Positions 33,218-39,972 of a stretch of 39,972 nt of DNA are shown one piece after another. The notes under the pieces are model-generated. The model had not been told where the DNA came from, searched no databases, and saw nothing but the letters and a program-made list of their open reading frames with translations. The stretch's first letter is position 1; the number at the start of each line of letters is the position of its first letter. Made by a program: the position numbers and the translations under genes. This DNA comes from Saprospiraceae bacterium (GTDB taxonomy: Bacteria; Bacteroidota; Bacteroidia; Chitinophagales; Saprospiraceae), in contig JAHDCQ010000013.1 in assembly GCA_020629845.1 (NCBI GenBank), forward strand, positions 1-39,972. Reading direction: 5' to 3'.

Positions 33218-34318
33218 CTAATGACCCGCGAATTGTTCATTCCGCCAAGCGTTGGCATCATAGCGTTCGCGTTGTGCGCTCACGAACCTGCGTAACGCGC
33301 CCATCCCATCCGATATTTTCACAGCTTTGGCAGCAGCAATATGCTCCTCTGCTTTGTTGAAATCTTCTTTGAGGCAGTAGGCTAAAACGAGATTGTGGTG
33401 TAGTGCTTGACCGACCTTTTTATTAATACGTGCTTTACGCGATTTAGGGTCGTATTCCAATAAGAGGGTATTCCAAATTTTGATAGCTTTATCCAGTTCC
33501 GCAATTGCCTGATCATAAGCGGGGCGAATCAAACGATTGGTCTGCTCGATACGTTCTTCACTCCAGTATTTAAATGCCTGTCTCATAGCCGTGCTTGCTT
33601 CTGCTAGTTCAGGGTAGGTGTATTTTTTGCTGGTGATAGCAGCTTTAAATTTCAAGGTCTCCGTAGCGTTTTGCATTGCAAAATCACTAAGGAATGCAAT
33701 CCCTTCCTTTACTTCGCTATTTTCAACTTCTAGTTTAGTGTAAAATCCCTTTTCGTTGCGTTCCCAAGCACTACGCAACGCTCCTTCAGAACGGAAGCCA
33801 TCATAATTGCTTACATCATAAGAGTCAAAATTGGTGCTAAGTTCTGCACCTCCAAATTGCTTATCCGCAATTACTTCTCCCGAAGGAGTACTAAGTTTTA
33901 TTCGATAGACGGGTTGGAGGAATTTGATAATATATTCATAAGTAGAATAACGTTCTTTTACGTTGCCTTCCTTGTCCTTTTCTTCGTGCTCTGTTTTTTC
34001 TAAGCTCAGACCCGCAGGGCGTAGACTTTCGATAAACTCTAGTCGAATTAACAAATCTCCTGTACTCGTGGCGTTTTTGTAACCAGGTAGTTTTAAGTCA
34101 TTCATATTGACTCGACTGCCCAACATATTACCGTATGGGCTTTGAATGCGTGCTACATCTACTTGATAGCTTTTAATTTGGTCAGGTAATTGCTGTAGCG
34201 GTAGTTTTACATAGCGGAGGTTTAGTTTTTGCGTATTGATTTTGGTGCCCAATTGTGCATTTAAAGATACTTGAATGCACATTGTTGCAATGGCTAGAAA
34301 TAAGAGCTTATTTTTCAT
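33218..34318 (-). CDS. Secreted hypothetical protein with C-terminal helical repeats (366 aa)
   Basis: Starting at 34318, residues 1-20 (MKNKLLFLAIATMCIQVSLN, followed by AQ) form a signal peptide. A start at 34366 would bury it behind 16 extra residues and overlap the upstream gene, so it is rejected. The N-terminal half is beta-rich; the C-terminal third (about 245-350: AYDQAIAELDKAIKIWNTLL, ALHHNLVLAYCLKEDFNKAE) has TPR-like helix pairs. No named family. Located between the 3-TM protein and the M48 protease, and probably in the same operon. Predicted periplasmic. Confidence 0.85.
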   Translation of the reverse strand: MKNKLLFLAIATMCIQVSLNAQLGTKINTQKLNLRYVKLPLQQLPDQIKSYQVDVARIQSPYGNMLGSRVNMNDLKLPGYKNATSTGDLLIRLEFIESLRPAGLSLEKTEHEEKDKEGNVKERYSTYEYIIKFLQPVYRIKLSTPSGEVIADKQFGGAELSTNFDSYDVSNYDGFRSEGALRSAWERNEKGFYTKLEVENSEVKEGIAFLSDFAMQNATETLKFKAAITSKKYTYPELAEASTAMRQAFKYWSEERIEQTNRLIRPAYDQAIAELDKAIKIWNTLLLEYDPKSRKARINKKVGQALHHNLVLAYCLKEDFNKAEEHIAAAKAVKISDGMGALRRFVSAQRERYDANAWRNEQFAGH

Positions 34319-34346
34319 TTGTTTGCGAATTTTGTTTGAAACATGA

Positions 34347-35090
34347 TTATTGCCGTGATGCCGCACGTCGTCTTAAAATCCATCGCCATACCATATAGGT
34401 TAGCCCTTCTATAATAGGGATAGCGATGAAGGGAGAGAGTATCAAAAAAAGCCACCAATAAGTCGGGAGCATGAATTCATTAGCTAAGCGACTTTGCAAA
34501 AAGTCTGCTGTATTACCGAAGGCTGTCGTATTCAGTTGTTGTAATTTTTCATCTTTAATCATGGATTGAAAGCCCTGAATAGTATCATCATAGCCTAAAT
34601 ATTCGGCAGTATAGGACATGATGCTTCTATTGATCCAAGTGTAGAATTTTTGGGCAAGCTGATTGTCGAAACTACTACCCATATTTTCGAGTATCTTAGC
34701 TTCTATAATATGTTCGCCTTCATTTGTAGTTGCTAGAAGTTGCTGCCCAATATTTTCTACTTTTGGAATATAAGCTGCAGAATAGCTCTGCAACATATCC
34801 GACGAAGCATCAATCCATGAATCAAGGCTGTTTTGTACGCTACGAGTAGCCCCAAAGACACAAAAGCAGACTGCCAATAACACAGGTAGATACACCCAGT
34901 TTAGTTTTGCCACAATTGTCCATACTTTGTTAGGTCGGGTGAAAAATTTCCACTTTTCACCCATCATCACCAAACCAAGACCAATTGCAAAACCTAATAA
35001 TCCGTATAAAAATCCAGTACTCAAGAAATTCCAGAGTAGTGAACCAAAGAGGCTCGTTGTTTCGCCTAATAACCAATTTGCAGTTTCCAT
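34347..35090 (-). CDS. Hypothetical membrane protein with three TM helices (247 aa)
   Basis: Hydrophobic segments lie at about 25-44 (FLYGLLGFAIGLGLVMM), 63-83 (NWVYLPVLLAVCFCVFGAT) and 212-235 (WWLFLILSPFIAIPIIEGL). Between the second and third is a mostly hydrophilic helical region of about 125 residues that would lie on one side of the membrane. The C-terminus is basic (RRRAAS), suggesting a cytoplasmic end. No family recognised. Separated by one base from the Lgt homologue upstream, so co-transcription is near certain. Confidence 0.85.
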   Translation of the reverse strand: METANWLLGETTSLFGSLLWNFLSTGFLYGLLGFAIGLGLVMMGEKWKFFTRPNKVWTIVAKLNWVYLPVLLAVCFCVFGATRSVQNSLDSWIDASSDMLQSYSAAYIPKVENIGQQLLATTNEGEHIIEAKILENMGSSFDNQLAQKFYTWINRSIMSYTAEYLGYDDTIQGFQSMIKDEKLQQLNTTAFGNTADFLQSRLANEFMLPTYWWLFLILSPFIAIPIIEGLTYMVWRWILRRRAASRQ

Positions 35091-35091
35091 G

Positions 35092-35853
35092 TTATTGATT
35101 TATTTTGGTACAAATGAGTTGATCTGTTACATTTACTTTATGTGTTTTAACTATGAGTGCTAAACCAAACACGAATAATACTATACTTATCTCTTGAGAA
35201 GGGGACAAGAAAGATGTAAATAGTGTTCCTCTTGGATCTCCTCTCAAAAATTCAATAAAAAAGCGAAATACAGGATAGACCAATAAATAAGTTGCAAACT
35301 TCTGCTTGGTTCTCCTTAGCATAGTATATAAAGCAAATAGGAAAAAAGCTTCAAATAACTGCACTGGGAAAATTGCCATCTCAGGATATTGACAATGTGG
35401 CAGACTTCCAGTAGGATACCTTATGCCCCAAACCGATGATGTTGGTAAACCATAACAACAACCACCTAGAAAACATCCAATTCTTCCAAATGCATGACTA
35501 ATAACAAAGGGAGCAACTAGCAAATTTATATTGGTTATAAAGTCCTGTTTTAGAAAGAGGCTAATTGCCCATAATGCTAAGATACCACCTATTAAGCCAC
35601 CATAAAATGTAAAGCCTGCAAATTGTAAGTTGGCTACAGATGAATGATAGAAAGCTTCCATGCTAGTTGCTCCAAGTACTCCTATTATACTACTAGATAG
35701 CAGCATAATATACAATTGTTCCATTTTGACATATCCAATAGCCTCTCTCTTACAGACTTTTTCAACTAGTAAAAAAAAAGCAATTATTCCTATGCCTAAG
35801 AATACATTGTAGGATGAAATACATTCATCACTAAAGCAGATTTTTCTATACAC
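35092..35853 (-). CDS. Divergent prolipoprotein diacylglyceryl transferase (Lgt) homologue (253 aa)
   Basis: Multi-spanning membrane protein with the Lgt signature GRIGCFLGGCCYGLPTSSVW at 123-142, WGIRYP at 142-147, a PVQLFEA segment at 163-169, and FRFFIEFLRGDPRG at 196-209. Two residues important in E. coli Lgt differ: His103 in the HGG motif is Tyr84 here (FYGGLIGG), and the Asn of GRIGN is Cys127. The Arg equivalents (Arg124 and the Arg in FLRGD) are kept. It belongs to a GCCYG-type branch related to Lgt, and may transfer lipid to a special substrate rather than to all lipoproteins. It overlaps the 4-TM gene by 8 bases and is 1 base from the 3-TM gene. Confidence 0.85.
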   Translation of the reverse strand: MYRKICFSDECISSYNVFLGIGIIAFFLLVEKVCKREAIGYVKMEQLYIMLLSSSIIGVLGATSMEAFYHSSVANLQFAGFTFYGGLIGGILALWAISLFLKQDFITNINLLVAPFVISHAFGRIGCFLGGCCYGLPTSSVWGIRYPTGSLPHCQYPEMAIFPVQLFEAFFLFALYTMLRRTKQKFATYLLVYPVFRFFIEFLRGDPRGTLFTSFLSPSQEISIVLFVFGLALIVKTHKVNVTDQLICTKINQ

Positions 35854-36247
35854 TTGCTGTACTAATTTTTTCTTGTGTCAAGGAAATAATACCGCCAATT
35901 AAAAAAGAAGCTACGGTAATCAATCCCCAAAACCAGTTGAGTGTGATAATAGTAATGATTAATCCCAGTATACTAGCTAAGATTAGTATGAAACCTGAAA
36001 GTCGAGGGCGTGACTTTGACATAATGCCAAAGACTAAGCCTGATAAAGCTACAGCTACATTGATAATAATCCATGTTGTACCAGCTCCATACATTTCTCC
36101 TTGTGTTGCAGCAGCAGAGAAGAGATCAACCCCTGCACCACAAATTCCCGCACAGATTGTTCCAGGAATCGAAGCTACAAAACCGATAACACCAGCTATC
36201 ATTGGGCCATTTGATGTGCCTTTTCCTGTTTCTTGCAAAATTGACAT
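35846..36247 (-). CDS. Small hypothetical membrane protein with four TM helices (133 aa)
   Basis: Hydrophobic spans at about 16-38, 58-77, 82-101 and 104-125, separated by short loops with a basic patch (KSRPR) between the second and third. There is no signal peptide and no recognised family, though the layout resembles small 4-TM proteins of DUF4064/DUF4190 type. It is the first gene of the minus-strand run after the LuxR regulator, and overlaps the Lgt homologue by 8 bases. Confidence 0.83.
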   Translation of the reverse strand: MSILQETGKGTSNGPMIAGVIGFVASIPGTICAGICGAGVDLFSAAATQGEMYGAGTTWIIINVAVALSGLVFGIMSKSRPRLSGFILILASILGLIITIITLNWFWGLITVASFLIGGIISLTQEKISTASV

Positions 36248-36293
36248 AATTTACTGTTTTTAGTATCGTGATTAAATTGTTATAAAGCTTGTT

Positions 36294-36995
36294 TTACACC
36301 CACCCTCGTTCTTTCGCCAGTAGTAGCACATCCATTGTGCGTCTAACTCCTACCTTGCGGCGCATATTTCGGAGGTGTGTTTCCATAGTACGTGTAGAAA
36401 TATTGAGCCGATTGGCAGCTAAAGCAATGGAATCGGTCTCTTCCCATGTTTTCAGCACCTCTAGTTGGCGGCTCGAAAAACAACTGACTTCGGTATCCAG
36501 TACAGGCTTGAAAAGACGCAGTATAGCACGACGATTTCGATCGGATGCTTGTAAAAGATACACATCAAACTGGATACCTTTGCTGAATGGGACATTGCTG
36601 ATATCAACACAGTTATTGCGACACCATACTGCTTGTCCTTCTATTTGTGGTAAAAAGTAAATTTCACGCAAAAAATAGAGTAGTTTACCATCGGCTTGTA
36701 CTAGACGATGAATCAGGATAAACCTGCTTTGATGCCGCAATTCCTTGAATCGTTCATAAAAAATGAGCAACATTCTATGGATGCGATGCAGCTTGCTGTA
36801 TTCCTCTTTTGGAATCAGTTGTGTAAACTTGGCATAGTCGATCTCTTTATCCGCGTAGCCTAGATACTCAGCCAAAAGCGGTTGAAAAACCACTTCATTG
36901 CGTGTTACATTCAACAAGAAGCAAAAGTCAAAACCCGTTTTCGGTGCTTGGTACTTTTCCCACGACTGATTAGATGTTTTTGCTTTTGCGTTCAT
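36294..36995 (-). CDS. LuxR-type transcriptional regulator with PAS-like N-terminus (233 aa)
   Basis: The C-terminal 62 residues (about 170-233) are a LuxR helix-turn-helix: FSSRQLEVLKTWEETDSIAL, then ANRLNISTRTMETHLRNMRR, then KVGVRRTMDVLLLA. The N-terminal part (about 20-150) has a PAS-like pattern (FDFCFLLNVTRNEVVFQPLL, then AEYLGY, IPKEEYSKLHRIHR). No receiver Asp is visible, so it is not a classical response regulator. It is placed 46 bases upstream of the envelope locus in the same direction, making it the obvious candidate to control it. A TATATTTG element about 160 bases upstream may be its promoter. Confidence 0.9.
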   Translation of the reverse strand: MNAKAKTSNQSWEKYQAPKTGFDFCFLLNVTRNEVVFQPLLAEYLGYADKEIDYAKFTQLIPKEEYSKLHRIHRMLLIFYERFKELRHQSRFILIHRLVQADGKLLYFLREIYFLPQIEGQAVWCRNNCVDISNVPFSKGIQFDVYLLQASDRNRRAILRLFKPVLDTEVSCFSSRQLEVLKTWEETDSIALAANRLNISTRTMETHLRNMRRKVGVRRTMDVLLLAKERGWV

Positions 36996-37434
36996 GTTTT
37001 ATCTATTTTTTTAAGGACACAGAGTGCTTTAAATGGGACAAAAGCGGTCTATAGACTAGGAGGCAAATATCCCTCAGTCAAGCTTAAGTCCATCATCGAA
37101 ATAAGAGTGCTTTCACTATCTTATCTCTCCGTATATTTTCGTATTGATTACACCACAAATATATGAGGGTGTTTTGGTATGTGCCAGTTCGCCTACAGGC
37201 GATTTATTAGATTGAAAATACCTTAAAATACGTATGATTGTGTTGTAAGTATCTGATTATTAATTATTTATGTGTTTTTTGGCGTTAGGTAAGGTATTAG
37301 ATTATTTTTTTGCTTTTTTATTTAATTAGCTGGTTTTTAGGGTTTTAAGATTTGATTACTATTAGATGTAGCTGCTCAGTACTAGTATATTTTGCGGAAA
37401 AATTGGTATCTTTAATCCAAGAAACGAATATACT
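36996..37434. other. Divergent intergenic region between the LuxR gene and the 484-aa gene
   Basis: Holds the upstream regions of two divergent genes. A TATATTTG element for the minus strand lies at 37156-37163. For the plus strand, TATCTTTAATCC near 37408 resembles a -7 element with one mismatch. No ORF of credible quality. The LuxR leader would be about 150 bases, long enough for RNA-level control, but I see no strong fold. Confidence 0.4.
37156..37163 (-). promoter_or_regulatory. Possible promoter -7 element (TATATTTG) of the LuxR gene
   Basis: The minus strand reads TATATTTGTGG, matching TAnnTTTG. It is 161 bases before the LuxR ATG. No TTG at the standard -33 spacing. Confidence 0.35.
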
Positions 37435-38889
37435 GTGAAAACACATAAACCAAGTCTTATTAAGCTTTTGGCTACATTGCCAAAAACATTCTTGCAGGCA
37501 TTAAACAACAAACAGCCTAATGACCTCTTGAGGATGTACATCAAGCATTATACGAAGCTCCAGCAAAAAACGACAGACTTTTTTATACAGCAACTTTTTG
37601 GAAAAAATACGCCTGCAAACCTTAATAAGTATGGCGGTCGTAAGACTACTTTAAAGAACCGAATTGAAAAAGAAATAGTGAAAACCGAAATACAGGAACA
37701 TCTGCTTTTGCAACAAGAATTATTATTGGCGCATCTAGCTAAGCAGACCGATGGAAGTTGCTATTTTGATTACGCTTTTCATTATATTAAGGACTTAGAA
37801 AGAAAGTCGAATAAAGGGGCGGAAGAGTATCGGCTATTGGCTCATATTTATAGGGAAATACATTTCCATCCTAATTATAATGGTTTTACCGAGAGTCCTC
37901 ATTATTTTGAAGCCTCTATTAAAAATCGTGAAAAATATACCTTAATTAGGGAGTTGCAGGATAGTTGTGAGTTATTGAATAGATGTCTTATTACCAAACA
38001 AAAACTGCAGCAACCAATTGACTCTTTGTTCGAACGCGCAGCACGACAACAAGAAGTTGTTTTTGGTCTTTATACTGATTTATTGAAACTACAAACTTAT
38101 ACCTTGGTTTTTCGTTCAGAAGAGGCTGCATTATTTGAATATGAATATTTATCTGTGCTGAAAAATAAGCTTCAACTATATGAAACCCAATTGTCTGATT
38201 TTGATATTAAGCGTATAGGCTCCGCTTTCGTTACTATTGTAAATTTAGTATATGAAAAGTTAGATTATACTACTATTAATATAGCTGAAGGTAAGAGGTA
38301 TATTCGTAATATATTTGATGTGTTTAAACTTTGGGATGAGAGAAACATCCTAATGCTCAATAATAAAATTGATTATACTGTTTTCATATCTGTTGCAGTA
38401 GTTAGCACCTCTTTAGGAGCTTTTGAGTGGTATGAATATTTTAAGCAAAAGTATCAAAAATATATTTCAACTAAGGGTGAAGCGTCTTTAATTTTAGCGG
38501 ATAAATATTCATCCTTTTACAAAAAAGACTATCGAATTGCGCTTGCTGAACCAAAGCAGGTTTCGACCAATGAGATTTTTTTTAAAGTACATTTTCGTAT
38601 GCATCGTCTGCGCTGCCTATATGAGCTTTATATAAGAGATGAATGGGAATACGATGCCATATTAGCAGAGTTAGAAGCAGCTCGATTATTTTTTCGTCGA
38701 GAACATATTTTTGATGAAACAAAAAAAAATGGTTTTCATCATACCATTAAGTTCATAAATAAACTTGTATGGGCGACAAATAATCCTAGTTTTAGTGTGC
38801 GAGATAAACAGTTTTTGAAAGCGAAACTATTAAACACTAAACCTATTCTTTCAAAAGAATGGTTAATTGAAAAAGTAGAAGAATTGTGA
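37435..38889 (+). CDS. Hypothetical protein of unknown family (484 aa)
   Basis: The start is GTG at 37435; the next in-frame Met (residue 34) would remove a basic helical N-terminus (MKTHKPSLIKLLATLPKTFL). The protein is soluble, strongly helical, and rich in Lys, Glu, Leu and Tyr, with a Gln/Leu-rich helix at about 83-105 (TEIQEHLLLQQELLLAHLAK). I see no signal peptide, membrane helix or catalytic motif. It is divergent from the LuxR regulator and followed by a strong terminator, so it is monocistronic. I do not recognise it. Confidence 0.8.
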   Translation: MKTHKPSLIKLLATLPKTFLQALNNKQPNDLLRMYIKHYTKLQQKTTDFFIQQLFGKNTPANLNKYGGRKTTLKNRIEKEIVKTEIQEHLLLQQELLLAHLAKQTDGSCYFDYAFHYIKDLERKSNKGAEEYRLLAHIYREIHFHPNYNGFTESPHYFEASIKNREKYTLIRELQDSCELLNRCLITKQKLQQPIDSLFERAARQQEVVFGLYTDLLKLQTYTLVFRSEEAALFEYEYLSVLKNKLQLYETQLSDFDIKRIGSAFVTIVNLVYEKLDYTTINIAEGKRYIRNIFDVFKLWDERNILMLNNKIDYTVFISVAVVSTSLGAFEWYEYFKQKYQKYISTKGEASLILADKYSSFYKKDYRIALAEPKQVSTNEIFFKVHFRMHRLRCLYELYIRDEWEYDAILAELEAARLFFRREHIFDETKKNGFHHTIKFINKLVWATNNPSFSVRDKQFLKAKLLNTKPILSKEWLIEKVEEL

Positions 38890-38894
38890 AAATT

Positions 38895-38950
38895 AGGATT
38901 GTGTAGAAAAGAAGCGATATAAATTACGAACTTATTTCATACACAATCCT
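38895..38950. repeat. 11-bp inverted repeat directly after the 484-aa gene
   Basis: AGGATTGTGTA (38895-38905) is the exact inverse of TACACAATCCT (38940-38950). Just upstream of the terminator; it may be a small mobile repeat or part of a compound terminator. Confidence 0.5.
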
Positions 38951-38953
38951 TAT

Positions 38954-38984
38954 AAAACGTTACGCAGAATATGCGTAACGTTTT
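38954..38984 (+). terminator. Intrinsic terminator of the 484-aa gene
   Basis: AAAACGTTACGCA pairs perfectly with TGCGTAACGTTTT (13 bases) across a 5-base loop, ending in a T run. It lies 64 bases past the stop codon at 38889. Confidence 0.85.
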
Positions 38985-39305
38985 GTTAGAAAGTGATACT
39001 TAAGGGAGAATGATATCGACCAAACCAATGTGGTCAGTTTCCACTTCCATCATCACTTCCATAATCAGAATTAGAATATCCATGTCTAATGCATTTAAAT
39101 GGTGAAAAAATGAGTAAGACAGAGACTTCAATGCAGGGCAAAACCCACTAATAAGCAGGTAATTAGTGCCAAGCTTGGAGTCGTCTGCACATCATTCTTT
39201 CCCCTTGCATCATCCATGGCTGACACGCGGGTATATAATAGACTAGCAGCCCTTCTGGGAAGCTTCATCCAGAAAGGTGATAGTAGAATGCAGTTTGAAT
39301 TATCT

Positions 39306-39313
39306 TACTTTTG
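39306..39313 (+). promoter_or_regulatory. Possible promoter -7 element (TACTTTTG)
   Basis: TACTTTTG fits TAnnTTTG and lies 95 bases before the ATG at 39409. No TTG at standard -33 spacing. Confidence 0.3.
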
Positions 39314-39408
39314 TTGAATTGAAAGCTTTCATACGTGCTTTCATATACATAGCCGTAGGAAGCGGAAAAAGGTGAGGTGATTGGTGCAATTTTTTTTAAA
39401 TTTTTTTT

Positions 39409-39972
39409 ATGTCGATACCTAAAAGATTAAAAGGACTATTTTCAAAGCACTATTCCGATGAGCAATTGTTGGCTTGGTTGAGTAGTAAGAATGCTGAAAG
39501 GTCAAGAAAAGCAGAAGTAGAACTGTATGAATACGGTACAAGATTTTATGATTTAATATCAACTCGTCTCGGTTTGCAACAACAAGAGGAGATTTTCTAT
39601 GATGCATTGGATTGTTTTGTTTTGTATGCACAAAAAACAAGCACCCATATCTATATCTTAGAGAAAGGAGTAAAGTCATTTTTTCAAACTTTTTTTGAGG
39701 ATAGGATTCTTATAGCAGAATTGAAAGTAGAAGATAATAACGTAAAGAATGCGGCAGGACAAAAATTATATAAACGCTTGAAAGAAATATTTAAGCAAGA
39801 TACTGTATCATCAAACCTTCCGACTAAAGATGATGCTTTTAGTGAATTTTGCCATAAAATATGGGTATGTTTAAGTAAAGATGACTTTGAATTAAAAACT
39901 ACCATAGATGCGATTGGCAATCGTATTTTAAGTTGGGGACGAAGTGATTATTTCAGAAAACAAAACTCAAAA
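39409..39972 (+). CDS. Partial gene, possible degenerate ECF sigma-like protein (188 aa seen)
   Basis: An ATG at 39409 opens a frame with no stop through the window end. The product begins MSIPKRLKGLFSKHYSDEQL, then LAWLSSKNAERSRKAEVELY. This resembles the beginning of Bacteroidota ECF sigma factors, in which a short leader leads into region 2. A later stretch, SEFCHKIWVCLSKDDFEL followed about 20 residues on by SWGRSDYFRK, looks like region 2 again, as if the unit were duplicated. Region 4 is not in the window. The coding call is fairly safe; the sigma assignment is tentative. Confidence 0.7.
   Translation, partial: MSIPKRLKGLFSKHYSDEQLLAWLSSKNAERSRKAEVELYEYGTRFYDLISTRLGLQQQEEIFYDALDCFVLYAQKTSTHIYILEKGVKSFFQTFFEDRILIAELKVEDNNVKNAAGQKLYKRLKEIFKQDTVSSNLPTKDDAFSEFCHKIWVCLSKDDFELKTTIDAIGNRILSWGRSDYFRKQNSK

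Larger units (their letters stand above)
38890..39408. other. Intergenic region with two stem-loops and no secure gene
   Basis: After a short inverted repeat (38895-38950) and a terminator (38954-38984), 424 bases remain before the next gene. They look less AT-rich than the surroundings and contain short ORFs on both strands (for example 39216 on plus, beginning MADTRVYNRL; and on minus a reading beginning MDDARGKNDV, 29 codons). None is convincing. A small hairpin CCCTTCTGG / CCAGAAAGG lies at about 39249-39277. A structured RNA or decayed gene is possible. Confidence 0.4.

Noticed and set aside
34319-34366. Longer start for the secreted protein ending at 33218
   Set aside because: It would overlap the preceding gene and hide a clear signal peptide; the ATG at 34318 fits better.
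36289-36660. 123-aa plus-strand ORF over the LuxR helix-turn-helix
   Set aside because: Antisense shadow of an unambiguous DNA-binding domain.
39121-39300. Riboswitch before the sigma-like gene
   Set aside because: Several short stems can be drawn, but none matches a known aptamer core that I can recognise.
1-39972. CRISPR array
   Set aside because: The repeated sequences are inverted pairs or 7-base tandems; there are no regularly spaced direct repeats of 25-40 bases with unique spacers and no cas genes.
1-39972. tRNA or rRNA genes
   Set aside because: I found no GGTTCGAATCC-type T-loop with matching acceptor stem and no rRNA-like conserved segment by eye; short ones could still be missed.

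Overview
The window looks like a chromosomal segment of a Bacteroidota (Bacteroidetes) bacterium, possibly a Saprospirales-like or related marine lineage. The evidence is a giant multi-PKD protein ending in a type-B type IX secretion (T9SS) sorting domain, a PorP/SprF-family gene directly upstream of it, a beta-propeller/Y_Y_Y LytS-type sensor kinase with a LytTR regulator, several secreted proteins of Bacteroidota style, AT-rich DNA, and promoter elements of the Bacteroidota TAnnTTTG type. The genus cannot be fixed from the sequence alone. No rRNA, tRNA, CRISPR array or intact transposase was seen.

Layout. (1) 1-5700, plus strand: a small secreted hypothetical protein, then a propeller sensor kinase and its LytTR response regulator. 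The two regulatory genes are separated by about 380 bp of nested inverted-repeat DNA. (2) 5687-18494: mostly minus-strand housekeeping genes (DUF2237 protein, a possible nuclease, ribokinase, FAD oxidoreductase, TrmH-type RNA methyltransferase, DUF3293 protein, TlpA-like lipoprotein, PurL, sugar nucleotidyltransferase, an unknown protein, an SPFH protein, and a lipoprotein-like LMW phosphatase/arsenate-reductase homologue), with one plus-strand VWA/Bat-type membrane protein. (3) 18495-21311: a mobile repeat, a possible small RNA, a small lipoprotein, and a long acyl-CoA dehydrogenase preceded by two identical palindromic operators. (4) 21314-36995, all minus strand: a tightly packed envelope locus. 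In transcription order it holds a LuxR-type regulator, a 4-TM protein, a divergent Lgt homologue, a 3-TM protein, a secreted helical-repeat protein, a secreted M48 metalloprotease, a secreted VWA-TPR protein, a cyclic-nucleotide-binding/Schlafen-AlbA_2 fusion, then a PorP/SprF-like protein and a 1960-residue PKD adhesin. (5) 36996-39972: divergent genes of unknown function, the last running off the window and resembling a degenerate ECF sigma factor.

The most distinctive non-coding signal is several families of small, protein-free inverted-repeat elements. One 110-bp element occurs twice in opposite orientations, each copy flanked by its own 8-bp direct repeat. A second group has arms built from purine-rich heptanucleotide units, and two of its members are flanked by 9-bp direct repeats. 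A third, 166-bp element sits inside one of these, and a 39-bp perfect palindrome elsewhere carries the same ends. The envelope locus at 28.4-36.3 kb is the best candidate for an undescribed functional gene system, but its joint function is inference from gene order.
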